A stretch of 64,000 nucleotides of DNA from Antedon mediterranea. Taxonomy: Eukaryota > Echinodermata > Crinoidea > Comatulida > Antedonidae. A model generated the notes under the pieces. It was not told where the DNA came from. It did not search any database and saw only the letters and a program-made list of their open reading frames with translations. Below are positions 1-12,619 of this stretch, in pieces. A program made the translations under genes and the position numbers. Location of the stretch: contig NC_092675.1 of assembly GCF_964355755.1 (NCBI RefSeq), forward strand, positions 1,245,001-1,309,000, written 5' to 3'. The first letter of the stretch is position 1, and each line of letters begins with the position of its first letter.

Positions 1-56
1 AAAATTCTCCTACATAAGATTTCTCCGGGAAAATATGTGTATATAATTTATATTTG

Positions 57-1975
57 TGTGTCTTAATCTGTTTGTGATTTAGGCTAATTTCACTACAAGC
101 AGGTTTATGCGAGTTTGGTGTAATGGTTATGTAACAAGCCTTTCAATTAACAATAGCTTCAGTTGACTAACAATAGAACAGCAACGCAAAAATCAAACGA
201 GTGAATTTGAAAAGAAATAGGTTTTTTAAACTACTCGCATCAAAAAACGTGCACATTAAATCAAATTATGTATCAATTAAATTAAAATTACAAATCAAAA
301 ATTATAACTCTTTGCCTCTTGTACAAAAATGAAGTTTTTTGGACAAGTAGTTCTCGAGAAAATGCAATTACAGTTTACTTGTTACTTTAAGACTGCTCGC
401 CGGCTTTTGAAAAATTCTGTCCTATCTTTTAACACTAGCAGGTCTGAAAGTATACTAAAAAGTGGTCCAGAATTGGGACCGTGGTCCCAAATGGTTCCAA
501 AATGTAATGGAATGGTCCTTGAACACATTTCTATCTGTATATTCATTTTGGTTAATTACTTTTTGAGTAATCCTAACAAACAAACTAGCCTTCGCGCATA
601 GCGCGATACTTGGCCAAATCAAAATTGGCCTCCTGACCATGACACGATTTTCACCAAAAGTGTGTGTCTTAATGCTGTGTTGATTTATTCACTACAATCA
701 TGTGTATACGAGTTTGGTGTAAAGGTTATGTTCAACTAACAATAGCTTCAGTCGACTAACAATAGAACAGCAACGCGACAAACACACGGGTGAATTTGAA
801 AAGAATTAGGTTTTTTAAACTATTCGCATAAAAAAACCTGTATATTAAATCAACTTATGTTTTAAAATTACAAATCACAAATTATAACTCTTGCCTCTTG
901 TACAAAAAATGAAGTTTTTTGGAGAAATAGTTCTCGAGAAAATGCAATTTTAGTTTACTTGTTAATTTAAGACTGCTCACCGGCTTTTGATAATTCTCTC
1001 CTATCTTTTAACACTAGCAGGTCTGAAAATAATTTTTTAAAGTGGTCCAGAATTGGGACCGTGGTCCAGATTTTAACCAAAATTAGGCAGTGTCGTCCTT
1101 GCACCAGGTGACATGTATGGTAGTAATTTGAATCAAAACTGTGAGCGCTAGAGTGATGATAAACAAACAAACACACACAAACCAAACAGATCAACATACT
1201 TGGCCAATTTTCAATTTGGCCAAGTAACTAGCCCTCGCGCATAGCGCGATACTTGGCCAAATCAAAATTGACCTCCTGACCATGACACGATTTTCACTAA
1301 AAGTGTGTGTCTTAATGCTGTGTTGATTTATTCACTACAATCATGTGTATACGAGTTTAGTGTAAAGGTTATGTAACCAGTCTTTCAACTAACAATAGCT
1401 TCAGTCGACTAACAATAGAACAGCAACGTGAAAAACTCACGGGTGAATTTGAAAAGAAACTATTCGCATCAAAAAACCTGTATATTAAATCTAATTAAGT
1501 TTTAAAATTACAAATCACAAATTGTACCTCTTGCCTCTTGTACAAAAATGAAGTTTTTTGGACAAGTAGTTCTCGAGAAAATGCAATTTAAGTTTACTTG
1601 TTACTCTAAGACTGCTCACCGGCTTGTGAAAATTCTTTCCTATCTTTTTAACACTAGCAGATCTGACAATAATTCAAAAAGTGGTCCAGAATTGGGACTG
1701 TGGTCCGGATTTTAACCATTTGGTCAGTGTCGTCCTTGCACCAGCCGACATGTATGGCAGTAATTTGGAGTCATTCGAATCAAAATTGTGAGCGCTAGAG
1801 TGATGACAAACAAACAAACAAACACGCAAACACACAAACACAAACCAAACAGATCAACATACTTGGCCAATTTTCAATTTGGCCAAGTAACAAACACACA
1901 AATCAAACAGATCAACATACTTGGCCAATTTTCAATTTGGCCAAGTAACAAACAAACAACAAACTTGGCGGAGGT
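57..1975. repeat. three direct ~600-640 bp repeat units
   Basis: Three related units start near 57, 661 and 1302 at the shared string gtgtgtcttaat. Each carries in the same order a block with gagtttggtgtaa, a block with gtggtccagaattggga, and an end block with short inverted repeats (acttggccaa ... ttggccaagt) next to a caaa/caca-rich stretch. The last unit has the inverted-repeat block twice (about 1860 and 1918). Short ORFs here are not conserved between units, so I see no gene. The family is not recognised; it could be a tandemly amplified piece of a transposon. Confidence 0.75.
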
Positions 1976-2006
1976 AAATAACACCAGACAAATTCAAACT
2001 AGTTAG

Positions 2007-4603
2007 GTCTATCAACTATACCTAAAATGTAGGCCTTATGTAAGAATAAATGTAGGATAAAAAAAAAGGTTAAAGCTCTAGAATAATTATAGAATATTCA
2101 AATAAAAATGATAATATTTGAAAAAATATCATATTTACTTACTTTTAACCAGTGATGAAGGTAGTAAATATACAAATGTCTTAAACTGACGACAGATCGA
2201 ACTTAAACACCAGTACGCACTGCTAACAGTTAACGATATCTCTACTGTATGATTAATGTAATAATTTTATTGAAACTACTGATTGACAATACTCTTCTGT
2301 CGACTCTGCTCTCCCCCTTTTATCTTATCTTGTATCTATGATTCTGTGTACGTGGGACAAATAATCAAGATACAGTATTATACTTCCGGTACAGTTTTTC
2401 TTTGAAACTACTTTATTACAATAATAAGTAAATAAAACAGAAATATTGGTAAATGTATATGGCCTTGTTTTTAGTACATATTTAGACATGTTTAACAAAG
2501 ACTTTGAAGACAGGAACCGGAATAAGCGGCAAGATGCGTAAAATAAAGATATAAGTGTTATATTAAATGTAATTTAGTGTTTCTAAGTTATTGTATTGAT
2601 CATCCGATTTAATTTAGCTGTGTATGAGAAAAAAAACAACAACTTTGTAATCAGGCATCCAATGTACAAGCTTTCTTTTTCTTTTTCTGGAATCCAAGTT
2701 AGCATCCGTTTGCATTTACCAAATGACCGTTCTGGAATTTGCCTGGCATAATTTTTGTAAAACCTTTGGCCACACTGATGATAACCACAAATAAATTATT
2801 TGGACTATTCATCATAACTTCAGCTCTTTAACATTCAGAAATGTATTTTTTTTCTTTCGTTTATGGGTCTTGCGTGACAAGAAATCTCTTCTTGCAAGAT
2901 CCTCTATTAATGGTGTTTTTGTATTGTCTCATAAATTACCACTTTTTTTATTGTATTGCTGTTACCATTGATAGAAACTAATAAATGTTTGAACTGTAAT
3001 TTCAATTAACTTAGCTTTACATGCTTTATTGGTTTTGATAACAATGCTTTAGGAATGCTTGCACGTGCTTCTCTACCTTGCTGCTGTATTGTTGTTCGAT
3101 CAGTACAGCCCATGCTAACAGTCAGTAACCAGGCCTATTAATAGTCAATGTAAGCGGCAAAACAAGCCACTGGTAGAACGTCTTTAATGACAATTCTGTT
3201 ATTTAGGAAGTCAGACCTTATGGTAAGCTTGCTTGTTATACTTTTGAATAGATATTAAAGTACGATTTTTTATACCTATGCTCTATAAATTTGTGATTGA
3301 AGACGATGTTATTTATTTTGCTTTCGGCCTCACAGTAAATCAGTCTGAAACAAAGAAATCAAGGAATAGAGGATCGCAATTGGAATGCTCGGACACAATT
3401 ATAACATTATGTTTGAATAAAAAATGAATTTGGGACACATCAATTACAGATATATTGTCTCTCAAAAACATGAAAAATAAAGAATAATATAATCAGACCT
3501 GAATAGATTATTTTGTAGTTTTAATAAAGTCAATCACTTCCTTAGAAAAAAAATAGTGTTTTCCTTTAAAATGACAGAATAAATGGTAAAATTCCAACAA
3601 AAACCCATTGGCTGGCAGCCAATTTTTTTCTTAAGATGACAGTTTGTTAGGTAAATAAATTGTTTTCAATCCAATTGTTGGTCAAAGTGGATGACTATTA
3701 GATGACATAAAATGGCATATAAAAAAAAATTATATTGTCATACATCTTTAAAGATAAAAATGGATCAATCAATCAATCAATAATAATTTATTTCTCAAAT
3801 AAAAACAAAATCAGTTAACATTTTCTAAAACAATAAACAAAAAATGAGAAAAAAGGTACTTCACTGGAAGCTAAGCTTTAAAATGTGGGGTCCGGGCAAC
3901 ATATTTAAGGATAATTTCCTCTGTCAAAAAAATATGCAATAAGTCTTAATCACAGAATATGTGACACCAAAGTGGTCTAGAAATCGGTGGGCAATACACA
4001 CATCAGAATATTACTGTTTACTCCACAACCGTGTATACATGTATCCATTCTAACGATATGTTAATGACATTTTATCACATTAAAAGCACTTTTTGTTGTT
4101 CAATAGCCAACATTAGTATGAGTGTCACTTATAAAACATTTAGTTCATTGTTGTGATCAACGTTAATTTTTGTTTCAAAATGTTATAAGTGTAAGGCAAA
4201 ACTTTAGTTTGTAAATTCATAAAAACTCAAGTGTTTGGCTAGAAAGTCTTGCTAACAATTGTACTACAGAAAACTAGTTTCTAAAGCTAGTATAGGCCCT
4301 ACACTTAGCAAACTTTAGCACACTCACAGTTTACAAAAACAAAATTTGATATTTACTAAAGTGTCCATATTTATATGCTTTAGTGGATAATCAGTGATGG
4401 TGGAAAACAAAAAAAAGACACAAAATTGGAGAAGCAACTCATTTATTGAAATAGAATGTACTACTGTAAATTATAGATAGTCATATTAATGAAAGATTGA
4501 AACAATCTCAGAAAAGACAAAACAAAAAAAGTACTTTCAGTGAAATAATCAATAATAATAATAATGTTATTAGGCCTATACTGTTAGTCAGTAAAGTACT
4601 GTA
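2007..4603. other. intergenic AT-rich stretch, no gene recognised
   Basis: No ORF with recognisable protein features and no exon resembling the receptor exons on either strand. It contains a short (atca)n run near 3764-3785 and scattered homopolymers. Confidence 0.6.
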
Positions 4604-4779
4604 AAGCCTGTTTTCCTGTCGACGTTATTCGACGCAATTGTCGTTGATCGTTAACAGTTGAAATGATAACGATAGTGAGTACCTTTTCTTGTAAATCGTT
4701 AACATTCTAATGTTTACGTAGAAGATTGCCGGTTTTTGTTAACGATAGCATCGAATAACGTCGACAGGAAAACAGGCTT
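4604..4779. mobile_element. MITE with ~29-bp terminal inverted repeats
   Basis: The left end (aagcctgttttcctgtcg...) and the reverse complement of the right end match for about 29 bp, over a total length of 176 bp with no coding capacity. This is the form of a miniature inverted-repeat DNA transposon. No target duplication was clear: the left flank is ta, the right flank aa. Confidence 0.75.
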
Positions 4780-5434
4780 AATAATACCAGAATTATATAA
4801 AAATATTTCTGATAATTAAACTGAAACGGAAATTTAACAAAAAGGTCATTATACGTAAACTGACGGTTAACAACCTACATAAAACAACCGACGGTATACG
4901 GATGTAGGAAATGAAGAAATACAATATTGTACTACTCTAATATTACATGTCAACTTTTTCAAATAATTTAAATTCCAAATAACTAAAATATGACATTTAA
5001 AATCTAAGTAAGCAGCAAAATTATAAAACATTTTGTTTTGCTAATAGTTAAATGGTTATGGTTAAAGCTATATGATGTTTTGTGAGAAATTACATAGAAA
5101 GGCTGAGCTAGGCTCTATAATTGTTTTGTAATATTTCATTGAAAATATATAATATAAATATTTGAGAATTTGCCAGTACAGTATATAATATTTAGGCCTA
5201 ATCCAGCATGGTATATCGGTGAGAGGTATATTATGCTGCACGATTGACTTAGTTTTTTCCTGTTAATTGTACTGTATAATGGTTGTACGTGCGTATAATC
5301 AGGAGGTTGTCATTGAGGTTTTTCTGTTGTCTTCGATTTCTTGGAGCTAAATAATTGTGTGTACAAATGAAACCAACATGTTTTCCAACGAGTTCAAGAT
5401 GACAAAGGGAAAATTAAAAAAAATATCAGAATGT

Positions 5435-5754
5435 ATTCACTCATTCATCAATTTTAATTACAAAGTGGTACATATTTAGTTGCAAAATCAAAGAACAATT
5501 ACTTAACTATAATCACTTAATTCACATTTACCAAAAATACAAGGCAACCATATTATTATTTACAAAATGATTATTATAAGGTGTAATTTTGCGATACATT
5601 ATTTTTCTTTTATATCATTACTCTCTTAGTTTTGAGAGAGTATTGATATTTAATGGTTACGTTACCTTTATCTATTTTTTATTATGTACTGTATGTGTTG
5701 AAATAAAATAAATTTTAAAAAAAATTAATAAATAAAAAAATTCACTCATTCATC
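5435..5754 (+). mobile_element. retroposon insertion with 15-bp target duplication
   Basis: The 15-mer attcactcattcatc occurs at 5435-5449 and again at 5740-5754. The DNA between ends in AATAAA-like and A-rich sequence just before the right copy. Flanking direct repeats plus an A-rich 3' end are the signature of target-primed reverse transcription, so this looks like a 5'-truncated LINE-type insert of about 290 bp on the plus strand. No reverse transcriptase segment is left to classify it. Confidence 0.7.
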
Positions 5755-6369
5755 TTTTGATTTCGGAATACAATGATTACATGATACATAACATGAAAAC
5801 ATAACTAAAGAATAATTAGTGCTGGGAATTTTAAAATAATAGGCCTAAAGATTGTGAAATACTGTAAATGTTATTTGAGGAAGAATAATGCCAACATTAC
5901 AGTAATTTGATGATAAAAAAAAGATAAAAAGTTAATAGAAAAAAACAATATCAGAATGTATTTTTTCAAGTTATTACTTACGTTTTACCAATGAATGACA
6001 AATTAGTGTATCGGGAAAAAAGGAAGAATTGTGTAACTGAAAACAATGTTAGATAGCGGCAGATTCTGGAATAAAAGTATGTTTTTAAAAGTTTTAATCT
6101 TACTAATCTTGCCTGCATAAGTTCCTATTTCAGAAAAAAGAAAAGTTATATATATGAAAATGGCTGTAGAAATATTTTGTTTATATTGTACAAGCGTACT
6201 AAAATGGTAAATGTATAAATAGAAATGGGCGTCAAAAGGGAAAATAGATAAAAATGTCTTCCAAAAATTACTTAATTATATTAACCGTCCATTTTTAATC
6301 GTTTTTACATTAGCATATATATAGATATATATATATTAACATATATATATAAACACAAGAGGCAAAGAA

Positions 6370-6533
6370 CATTAATTCTAAACCGCCCGGTGATATACTG
6401 AAATTTAATTAATTAATTTGAAACGATAAAGATGAGGAAATCTGTGAGAATGAGAAAAAGTCGCCCCAACCGAGACTCGAACTCGGACCGCCTGCTTGAT
6501 ATGCAGATGTCCTAACCATTAGACCACTGGGGC
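6370..6533 (-). mobile_element. tRNA-derived SINE, family II (copy with intact cloverleaf)
   Basis: On the minus strand 6533-6463 folds as a full 71-nt tRNA: 7-bp acceptor stem (GCCCCAG with TTGGGGC), D arm, 5-bp anticodon stem, T arm CCGAG/CTCGG with loop TTCGAGT. The anticodon would be ATC, which is not an expected nuclear isoacceptor. The head runs into a body (to about 6370) that also follows a degraded head at 26.0-26.14 kb. The shared body makes it a SINE rather than a tRNA gene. Confidence 0.7.
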
Positions 6534-6608
6534 TTTCATGGTATTGTTTGAACATTCTCGGCGTGGTACGGCGGAACAGCACTAGTCCTCAGTTGTACGC
6601 ACGCGCAA

Positions 6609-6745
6609 CAGAGATCAAATTGATACGCCCTCATCTTTCAGTATTTTTATTCACGAGGCGGGATCTCCGAAGAGATACTTTTATATATATAAACACAAGA
6701 GGCAAACAGAGATCAAATTGGTACGCCCTCATCTTTCAGTATTTA

Positions 6746-6793
<48 letters not shown>

Positions 6794-6800
6794 TAGCATA
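6609..6800. repeat. ~38-bp direct duplication and (AT)n microsatellite
   Basis: The segment beginning cagagatcaaattg and ending catctttcagtattt occurs at about 6610-6648 and again at 6708-6746, next to copies of tatataaacacaagaggcaaa at about 6343 and 6683. It is followed by a long (AT)n run at 6750-6790. No coding content. Confidence 0.7.
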
Positions 6801-7583
6801 TATACAGAATACAGACATTTATTGGTCCAAAAATAAATTCGTTTTGTTGACAAGCTCAAACAATTATAAATATAAAAAGTCATGCATACAAAAATACAAG
6901 TGTGATAAAAAAAATCTTATAAAAATACGAATAAACATCGAACATAGACAAAATATATTTAGTAGTATTTAGCATTGCTTGTACGGTATCAGTAGAAATA
7001 AATATTATGTATTGTTAAATATGTATACTCTGAATAAACTTGGAAAGCTTAACCTATTTGTGTTGTGTGTAAATTAGCAGTATTAAATACAGTTAAAAAA
7101 AATTAAATTTTCAATAGCGTTTTTGCAATCTGCGTTTAAACATTATTTTTAGATTATTTTTTCATTGGCCTATGAATCGTTTCTGCAATTTGATGTATTT
7201 TTCTGTAATTGTTATGTCTTAATTTTATTATGCCAAGAAAATGAATTTCCATTTTCAGTGAACCAATAAAATTTCTTGAATCTTGAATCTTATATGCACA
7301 CCAACTACACCACTAAATTGCAATTCAACAAGTGTTTATTCTATTTCTCATTGACCCATCAATTAAATAGCCTCCAAAATTCGAATACTTAGTTGCCAAA
7401 CTGTATATTATAGTACGGTACTTTGTAAAAAGCGGAATTTCTTTTTCAAGATAGTTCCGCTGAAGTCACCACTCAGAAGAAGAAGACAAGAAGAATGACA
7501 ACTATTAACAAACAAGTTATCTATCACGCGAAGCACAGTTGCATATCTAAATGTATATTATTCAATAATGCTCATGTATTCGA
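6801..7583. other. 3' flank / probable 3'UTR of the last receptor
   Basis: No gene seen. On the minus strand an AATAAA lies at about 7333-7338, roughly 250 nt after the stop of the receptor tail that ends at 7584. It is a plausible polyadenylation signal. Confidence 0.45.
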
Positions 7584-10500
7584 CTACGCCTCTGAATTTT
7601 GATGCATTATTCTGAAATCATCTAACGCTATATAGCCAGTAGATAGATGTTCAATAGCATGAGGCGGATCTGGATCCTCATCACCATTTTCTGATCCAGT
7701 TGAATCTGTTTTAGTGGCACAACTAAAGTCGGTTTCTTCATTTGAAACAGTTGTGTATACATACGTGCAGTCATTAAAAGGCGGTTGGATTGAGTTTGTG
7801 GTGGTTTCAGAGATGGGCATCATGTGTGTATACTCTTCTTCCAATTCACTACTTTCGTATGGATAACATACCTCACCTCCCACCAAGTTGCCTTCATAAT
7901 TCATGTGAAAAAATTCCAGTCCTGTATTTGTCTTGCCGGTTTTTAATGGAGCTCTTTCTTCCCTCTGTTTACCTTGTTCTTGCAAATAAGATGCATCCTC
8001 ATCAACATTATCTTCATTGAACTCATCCGGTCTTTTTGTAAGAAGGTCATCAAAGGTTTCTTTTTCAATTGGATGTGGCGATACACTTGGATACATTGTC
8101 TAAGTAAAACCATAGAAATTAGAAAGAAGCATGGTAAAACCAACATGAAATAAGTTTGAACCAACAATTTAGATGGATTTATTCGTTATTGAAAAAATAG
8201 ATGGCATTCCAAGGAACATTCTAGAAAAGGTATTTTTGGAAGAATGCATAATGACTTGTAGCTTGTAAGATCTAGTAGTCTCCACCACTATAAAGCATAG
8301 CGCGGTACTTACAATAATTGGTATTCTTGGTTCTGGCCATGATCTAAAGTATTTGATATGATATTCCTTTTTATAGATATACACAACCACAAATAATGCC
8401 AGTATTATAATACTTGGTGCCAAGATAATCACAGGTATTCTTGAAGCTAGAAATAAAAAGATACAAGTTATATTAATATTTTGATAGTTGGCAATGAGAA
8501 TTAAAGATGCATCATCGTTATGAATCGTCTCTTTATATGAATCACTAACAATTTTGATTTTCATGTAAATTAATAAAATTGTACAACACAATAAAGTTAA
8601 CTAATTGATGATTGTCTGCTGGAAATTAGGCCTACTATAAGAATTTACAGCGACATATAAAAATATCTATTGAAATATGACCTGTACATTTGTTTTAATA
8701 ATACTGTACCAACAAATAGGCCTATCCCAATTCAAACTTTTCTGTAATTGTAATTCTCAAGCATATCATTACGTTTAGTGCGTGTAGTATTTTCGCCCGT
8801 AACTCCTATGCCTGTGACATGGTCAATGTCTGGAGAACTAGGAACTGAAGGATAAAACGGGAATAAATAAGTTTAAAATCAATGGTTTGAGTTATGAATA
8901 ATACACTGTTATGATTACCGATAAATGAATTTCTTATGCCTTCTGACCAAGGTCCAGAGTTCAATTCTAACCTAGTGCTGTTTCAATTTCACTCATTAAG
9001 CCACAAATTAGGCTGCATTGTTTATCCAGTATTATCTTCTGTTGCATGTTTTGGGAAAACAAGAAACACAATCTTGTTGATATTAGTTATTATTATACAC
9101 CATAACAACTAAATGAAAATGTTTGTTATGTGTTCAATTCGTTACATGGTGTGCATTATGTAAATCTTAAAACTGTATCCACTATATAATATTGAAGTAC
9201 TAATGTTTATCCTAATCCAATCAATTAAATTAACTATTATACATTGAATATAATACTTATTTATGACATAAATAATGTCGATATTAATTATGTTCAGGAC
9301 TTGATAATTACTTATTACGTATTGCAGGATGCTACTGATAATTAATAATTGAAACTTACCTTCCTGCTGACTGGTTGAGTGCACAATCTTAAGACTACTG
9401 GCACCTTCCCCTACCTTAGTACTGGCTGTCATCCACACCACATATTGCGTAAAGGCTTCCATTCCTTGAAGTCTATAAGTGATTTTACCTAAAAATTGTA
9501 TTGATCGTTTAACTATATCAGAGCCGGACGTATCTATCAGCAACAAAAACAGATTATTAACATTAATACAGTAGGCCTAAATACAATATCTTTTTAAAAA
9601 CCTTTTCATGTTATTATGTACAGTATCTAAATTATTCTCTTCTGCGTTATGGTTTATTTTGTCTATATTGTTTTTATCTCAATTTATTGACTTTATTCAG
9701 ATAGGATTTCCAACAAAGACCATTCTCATTTATTGCTACTTTTATTATTCTTTCTACCAAAATGTATTAAAATACTTACTTTTTTGGTAGTAAATATGGT
9801 AGTTAGTAATCACACCATTTGGTTTCTCTGGTGGTTGACATGAAATGAATAATACAGTTGCATTTGTTTTTTCGGATTGTACTAAGAGTATTACAGGACC
9901 GGTTCCAGGAACTATAAATAAAACAACGAATAAACAGATTATATGCAGGTTTTCCTTATAGTCTCCTACATCATTTTTCTTATTTTCCTCAGTTTTTATT
10001 TTGTTTAGTTTTCACCTTATATTTTGTCTTGGTATGCACATGCTAGATTATTCGATAAGCCTAACCAACTGTACACATACCACCTTCCAGTGTTTGAGTT
10101 GATGTAGTTGGTCCCCAATCACTCCACTCATTATTTAAAAATCTTGAACGTGCTTGTAAGTTATATTCTGTGTAGTAATCCAGACCAATAATCTTCACCG
10201 TATCATAATGATAATTATAATCATTTGAATCCTAAAAATACGACCATAAATTTCAGTTGCAATATTTTCTCGGTGGTTTCTTCAATATAGATTTGTAACC
10301 CTTTTTAAAATTAGTGTCAGAAATAAAAGGGTATGTATACGGTGCACAGTAACCTTTGAATCTGTAAAATGAGGTCTGTCGTCCACTAGAGATTATGGTA
10401 GCTTCATCTGACACTGCTAACAAAAAATACTCTGATACGCTCTACAAAACATTTGTTTTACTTTAGTTTGACCTAATAGTTTTTTTCTTCAAAACATGCC

Positions 10501-11432
10501 GAAATAGAATCATCAAACATATATATATATATTTATTTACTTTCAAATTTACATAAAATTCATACCATGGTCCAGTTGTTTGGTGAACTCCTGAGGCAAT
10601 AGCGAACTTGATAACGGTAGTACTCGTCATTTGACATAATATCGTATTGTAGATTAAAACTAACTACCAATGAAGTACTGCTTGTTTCTACATTAATATC
10701 AGGCGGGTGAGGAATAGCTGAAATAATGGCGTTAAAAAGTTGTTTTTATTTATTCATTATTTTATATAAGTTAATTATATATAAACGCGCATGTGGAACA
10801 GTCCTACCTCTATAGAAAAAAAATAGAGAAAACTTTCAATACTCAATTGCAATTTTCAAAATATAGCCTATTGTAAAATAATATTTATTTCCTGAAAAAA
10901 TGATAGCAGAAATCACATCTTACTTTCCTTTTTAGGAGAAAAAGACATTTGAGTCGTGGCATTTCCAAGATCGTTTTTAACAGTTATCCTCACACCGTGT
11001 TCTGTTGTATTCATAATATTCCCATAGCAATCATGAGATGGAACTCTACACTTGAACGTACCGATAGGCATAGGACATATTTTCCATTCACTTGTTAAAA
11101 AATCAAAGCATTATATATAATTAGTATTGCAGCACAGTATTCAATGTATAGGCCTACTTCTCTTCACATATTTCTGTAACACAAAACTGTTATAGTAAAA
11201 CAATGGTATTCTATAAGTAACCAGTCAAGAAGGTATAATATATCATAGTTTCTTTATAATAATGTGTCCACCCCATTTGTGGGATGTGTAAACAATACTT
11301 CTTACCCTTGTTTATGTTCATATTCAAATATATAAGTTTCTACTAGATTTGTATCTTCGACCTTTGACCACACACATACATAGTTGACAGCATCGGTTGA
11401 CGAACATGTAAGTATTGGCTTAGTTGGTGCCA
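7584..11432 (-). CDS. module F: cytokine-binding pair, one FN3 domain, stalk, TM/box 1, cytoplasmic tail
   Basis: Domain 1: 11306-11432 (TCSSTDAVNYVCVW) and 10924-11090. Domain 2: 10566-10717 and 10081-10231 (NEWSDWGPTTSTQ). One FN3 in two exons, 9780-9911 and 9360-9533. A 72-nt stalk exon, 8773-8844. TM/box 1, 8313-8446 (hydrophobic run then KYFRSWPEPRIPII). Tail, 7584-8099. Oddities: the FN3 C-strand Trp (ISWTPP in receptors A and B) is Cys here (ISCQPP), and the tail motif GYVP of A, B and C has become TYVY. The SSDQGFHDMS tail motif shared by A, B and C is absent. The stalk exon is the weakest call: its donor is GTAATG and it has no homologue in B. Confidence 0.75.
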
Positions 11433-12587
11433 CTATAAATAGATGTATTGTAATGTAAACATTTTATACTGTTATGGTTGTTTATAGTTATCGTTATTTT
11501 ATATAAGATCTTCTTTTTCCCGCCACACTAATAATAATTAAAACGTAAACTTACCTATGTGCAGCTCTGTTCCATCCGTACTATTTCTTGAATCTGGCAA
11601 ACGACAATGGTATTTATTATTATTATTAGCACCCGTTAAGTTCTGTAATGTTACCATAGCCACTGAATCTGATTAGGAGTGAGTGAGTGGCCGAGCGGTT
11701 AAGACAGTGGAACCGTAATTACGTAGCCATAACATCGGCAGGGGTTCGAGACTCACTCACTCCATGGTTCTGGTGGTCGAACGAGTCTTCTCGGATAAGG
11801 ACTATAAACCGTAGGTCCAATGTACACATCTAGCTCGTGTGCACTTTAAAGAACCTAGTACATCTTTCGAGACGAGTAGGGGGTTACCCCGGTGTATTAG
11901 TACATCACAGCCACTGACCAACTGGGAGACCAGTCTTTGACTGAAGAGTTTGCCCAGTATAAATATAGATTTCAATCAATATGTATTTCTGATTTGTTTA
12001 CTTTAGTGGAATGGGCGGAATTTTTTAAAATTTGTAAACTGATGTCGCAATTACTAGGATTCCTCTACAAAGGATTTCAATCATGAATTCATGATGTTAG
12101 AATTCACTTACCGTTTACGATATTTTCCCGTATTTGACCTTGATACGTTGGTCCCCAGTCACTCCACTCTCTATATTTAAATTGTGAACGTGCTTGTAGG
12201 TTGTACTGAGTGTAGGGCTCAAGTTTACTAATAGTAATTGTATCATAATATCGATAGTCATCTGAATCCTGAAAAGTATATATGTAGATTGTACAGCGTA
12301 AAACAATTATTGTAGATGGAAAAAATAATGTTAACCATCTTCGTATTATTGTGTGCTGGTATTTTTCATCATCGACATCCATTATACAGTGTATACGATC
12401 GGAGGAATCGTTAAACCTAAATTCGTTTTAGTCGTCTATAAATAATTATATAACTCAACTTAATTAGTAAACGTAAATTTATATATAAATGCAAGCAGTT
12501 AAGACAGTTAAACCGTAATTACGTACGGTAACCATAACATCAGCAAGGGTTCAAATCTCACTCGCTCCTGTTCTGGTGGTAGAACAA

Positions 12588-12619
<32 letters not shown>

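Noticed and set aside
1788-2006. 72-codon ORF rich in Thr/Asn/Gln
   Set aside because: It only translates the caaa/caca repeat and the inverted-repeat block; not conserved between the three units.
6463-6533. Functional tRNA-Asp gene
   Set aside because: The body shared with the 26.0-kb copy shows it is a SINE head; the ATC anticodon is also atypical.
6548-6972. ORFs with Tyr-Ile runs
   Set aside because: Translation of an (AT)n microsatellite.
7790-8020. Plus-strand ORF opposite the receptor F tail
   Set aside because: Antisense shadow of a real exon.
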